Below, piece after piece: positions 50,651 to 51,770 of a stretch of 51,770 nucleotides of DNA; the stretch's first letter is position 1; each line of letters starts with the position of its first letter. The notes beneath the pieces are model-generated. The model ran no database searches, was not told where the DNA came from, and saw nothing but the letters and a program-made list of their open reading frames with translations. The position numbers and the translations under genes were made by a program. The stretch is from Prevotella sp. (GTDB lineage Bacteria > Bacteroidota > Bacteroidia > Bacteroidales > Bacteroidaceae), in NCBI GenBank assembly GCA_017615355.1, contig JAGAAJ010000083.1, positions 1 through 51,770 of the forward strand, written 5' to 3'.

Positions 50651-51625
50651 ATGAGAAAGACAAGAAAATGCGCCTTCTGCGGAAAGGAGTTTACTTGTAA
50701 CAGCGGTTCGCAGAGGTATTGCTCAGAACAATGTGCCGAGGTAGCAAAGACTCAGCGCAAGAAGAAGCAGCAGGACTTTTTGAAGGCAGTCCAGCCAGTC
50801 ATAGACATCGCAAGCCAGGAGTATCTTACATTCTCCAAGGCTGCCATCCTCATGGGATGCTCCCGTCAGTATGTTTACAAGTTGGTAAACGAGGGTAAAC
50901 TTCCCGCATCACGAATCAGCAGCCGGATGGCATTCGTCCGCAAGGCGGATATCGAGAAGATGCTTGCAGGCAATCCATATCATAGAGTCTTGCCAACATA
51001 CAAGCCTATGACTCCTTCTTCCCTTTCGTTGAAGAAAAGACAAGATTCAAGTAAGCCAGCGAGAAAAGAAGATTCAGTTCAGAACATCGAACCACTTGAA
51101 TACATTTCTGGTGAGGATGTCATGGCTACCTACAAGGTTAAGAAGTCTTGGCTCTATGTATCAGCCAAGAGAAACAACATACCCATATGTAAGATTGCCG
51201 GAAAGAACTATTATAGCCGAAAGCACATGGATGCACTCTTCGGAGTTACTGCCGAGATAGAAGCTCTGACAGAATGGCTCACCACCGAGGAGGCAGAAGC
51301 ACTCTATTCCACAACCAAGGAATCATTGCGTACCCAAGCCTATCGCCGCCATATCCCCACTAAGCGAGAATACGGCAAGACCTATTATTCAAAGATACAT
51401 CTGGATGAAATCTTCCGTCCCGACCTGAAGGCGAGTGATGCATATTACACCACAGCAGAAGCTGCCGAGAAATACGGACTGACCAAGAGCAACATCTGTG
51501 TAATCGTCAAGACGAACAACCTCACGAAGGTGAAAGTCGGTGTCCAGAATCTCATTGTCAAAGAGGAATTAGACCGAATAATGGCAAGCAGACTGGCGCA
51601 ATTCGGGGCTTACAGGCTCCAATAA
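50651..51625 (+). CDS. Zinc-finger/helix-turn-helix DNA-binding protein of an integrative element
   Basis: The 324-aa protein has an N-terminal zinc-finger-like cluster (Cys7, Cys10, Cys23, Cys27 in CAFCGKEF and RYCSEQC). Three MerR/excisionase-type helix-turn-helix units follow: LTFSKAAILMGCSRQYVYKLV (about 57-77), LTTEEAEALYSTTKESLRTQA (about 214-235) and YTTAEAAEKYGLTKSNI (about 265-285), with a related one at about 160. Proteins of this kind accompany tyrosine integrases and relaxases in Bacteroidetes mobilisable elements. It is probably a regulator or excision factor; no integrase is visible before the right edge. Confidence 0.75.
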   Translation: MRKTRKCAFCGKEFTCNSGSQRYCSEQCAEVAKTQRKKKQQDFLKAVQPVIDIASQEYLTFSKAAILMGCSRQYVYKLVNEGKLPASRISSRMAFVRKADIEKMLAGNPYHRVLPTYKPMTPSSLSLKKRQDSSKPARKEDSVQNIEPLEYISGEDVMATYKVKKSWLYVSAKRNNIPICKIAGKNYYSRKHMDALFGVTAEIEALTEWLTTEEAEALYSTTKESLRTQAYRRHIPTKREYGKTYYSKIHLDEIFRPDLKASDAYYTTAEAAEKYGLTKSNICVIVKTNNLTKVKVGVQNLIVKEELDRIMASRLAQFGAYRLQ

Positions 51626-51768
51626 TGCCCAATAATAAGCATCAACTGCGTGAAAGTGCTCAGCACCCCGGGTACCAAGCATCATCACCGTTCAATTCAT
51701 GTCTATCCATGTTGCATGGACCTAACAAGAGGAGTAAAAACACTGGGTATGATATTTTCTACAATTAA
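51625..51768 (+). CDS. Small 47-aa ORF coupled to the HTH gene
   Basis: ATG at 51625 overlaps the preceding stop as TAATG, a classical translational coupling arrangement. The 47-residue product begins MPNNKHQLRESAQH, is polar and basic, and has no membrane segment. It ends in TAA 2 nt before the window edge. It could be a real small protein of the element or the N terminus of nothing more than a chance frame. Confidence 0.4.
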   Translation: MPNNKHQLRESAQHPGYQASSPFNSCLSMLHGPNKRSKNTGYDIFYN

Positions 51769-51770
51769 TT

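Overview
The window looks like chromosomal DNA of a Bacteroidales bacterium, most likely Prevotella or a close relative. The reasons are Bacteroidetes-type promoters (TTTG, 19-20 bp, then TAnnTTTG), A-rich leaders with few Shine-Dalgarno sites, and marker genes: gldE-ssb-phosphopantetheinyl transferase, a lipidated Omp85 protein (TamL), a DUF4369 lipoprotein, BspA-type leucine-rich repeats, and a VirE/HU-type pair. None of the tRNA genes encodes CCA. All assignments were made by reading the sequence; no database search was run.

Region 1 (1-480) is a promoter hub. A strong leftward promoter fires off the left edge, possibly into an rRNA operon leader, and a rightward promoter drives the next operon. 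Region 2 (482-16963) is an 11-gene operon on the + strand. It encodes an SrfB-like actin-fold ATPase, an SrfC-like P-loop GTPase, a membrane-anchored subtilisin-like protease, a second P-loop GTPase behind a proline-rich linker, and seven membrane-anchored, secreted or integral membrane proteins. This reads as one NTP-driven envelope machine and is the best candidate for an undescribed system.

Region 3 (17012-34426) is mostly housekeeping: transketolase with a terminator, a YycJ-like metallo-hydrolase, TamL, a 40-aa membrane peptide, a membrane-bound AraC-type regulator, phosphopantetheinyl transferase, GldE, SSB, four tRNA genes, PlsC, a metallophosphoesterase, dihydroorotase, a DUF4369 lipoprotein, FtsB/DivIC and DnaX. 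It ends with an HU-like DNA-binding protein. Region 4 (34452-36995) is a VirE/VapE-like ATPase gene framed by two 74-bp inverted repeats (about 93% identical), with two palindromic sites near its start. This looks like a small mobile or replicon-derived unit.

Region 5 (37116-43978) starts with a promoter and a strongly structured leader RNA, followed by a tubulin-like GTPase with a C-terminal GYF-like domain, a zinc-ribbon membrane protein and three exported proteins. It is a second cytoskeletal-type NTPase operon and may cooperate with region 2. Region 6 (44001-50281) is visibly A/T-rich and carries two Sel1-repeat proteins, a PD-(D/E)XK-like protein, a truncated paralogue, and a PEGA plus BspA-repeat surface protein. 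Four of these share one N-terminal domain. Region 7 (50374-51770) holds a promoter, 10-bp-phased GTTGAC iterons, and a zinc-finger/helix-turn-helix protein with a translationally coupled 47-aa ORF. It looks like the edge of an integrative element continuing to the right.
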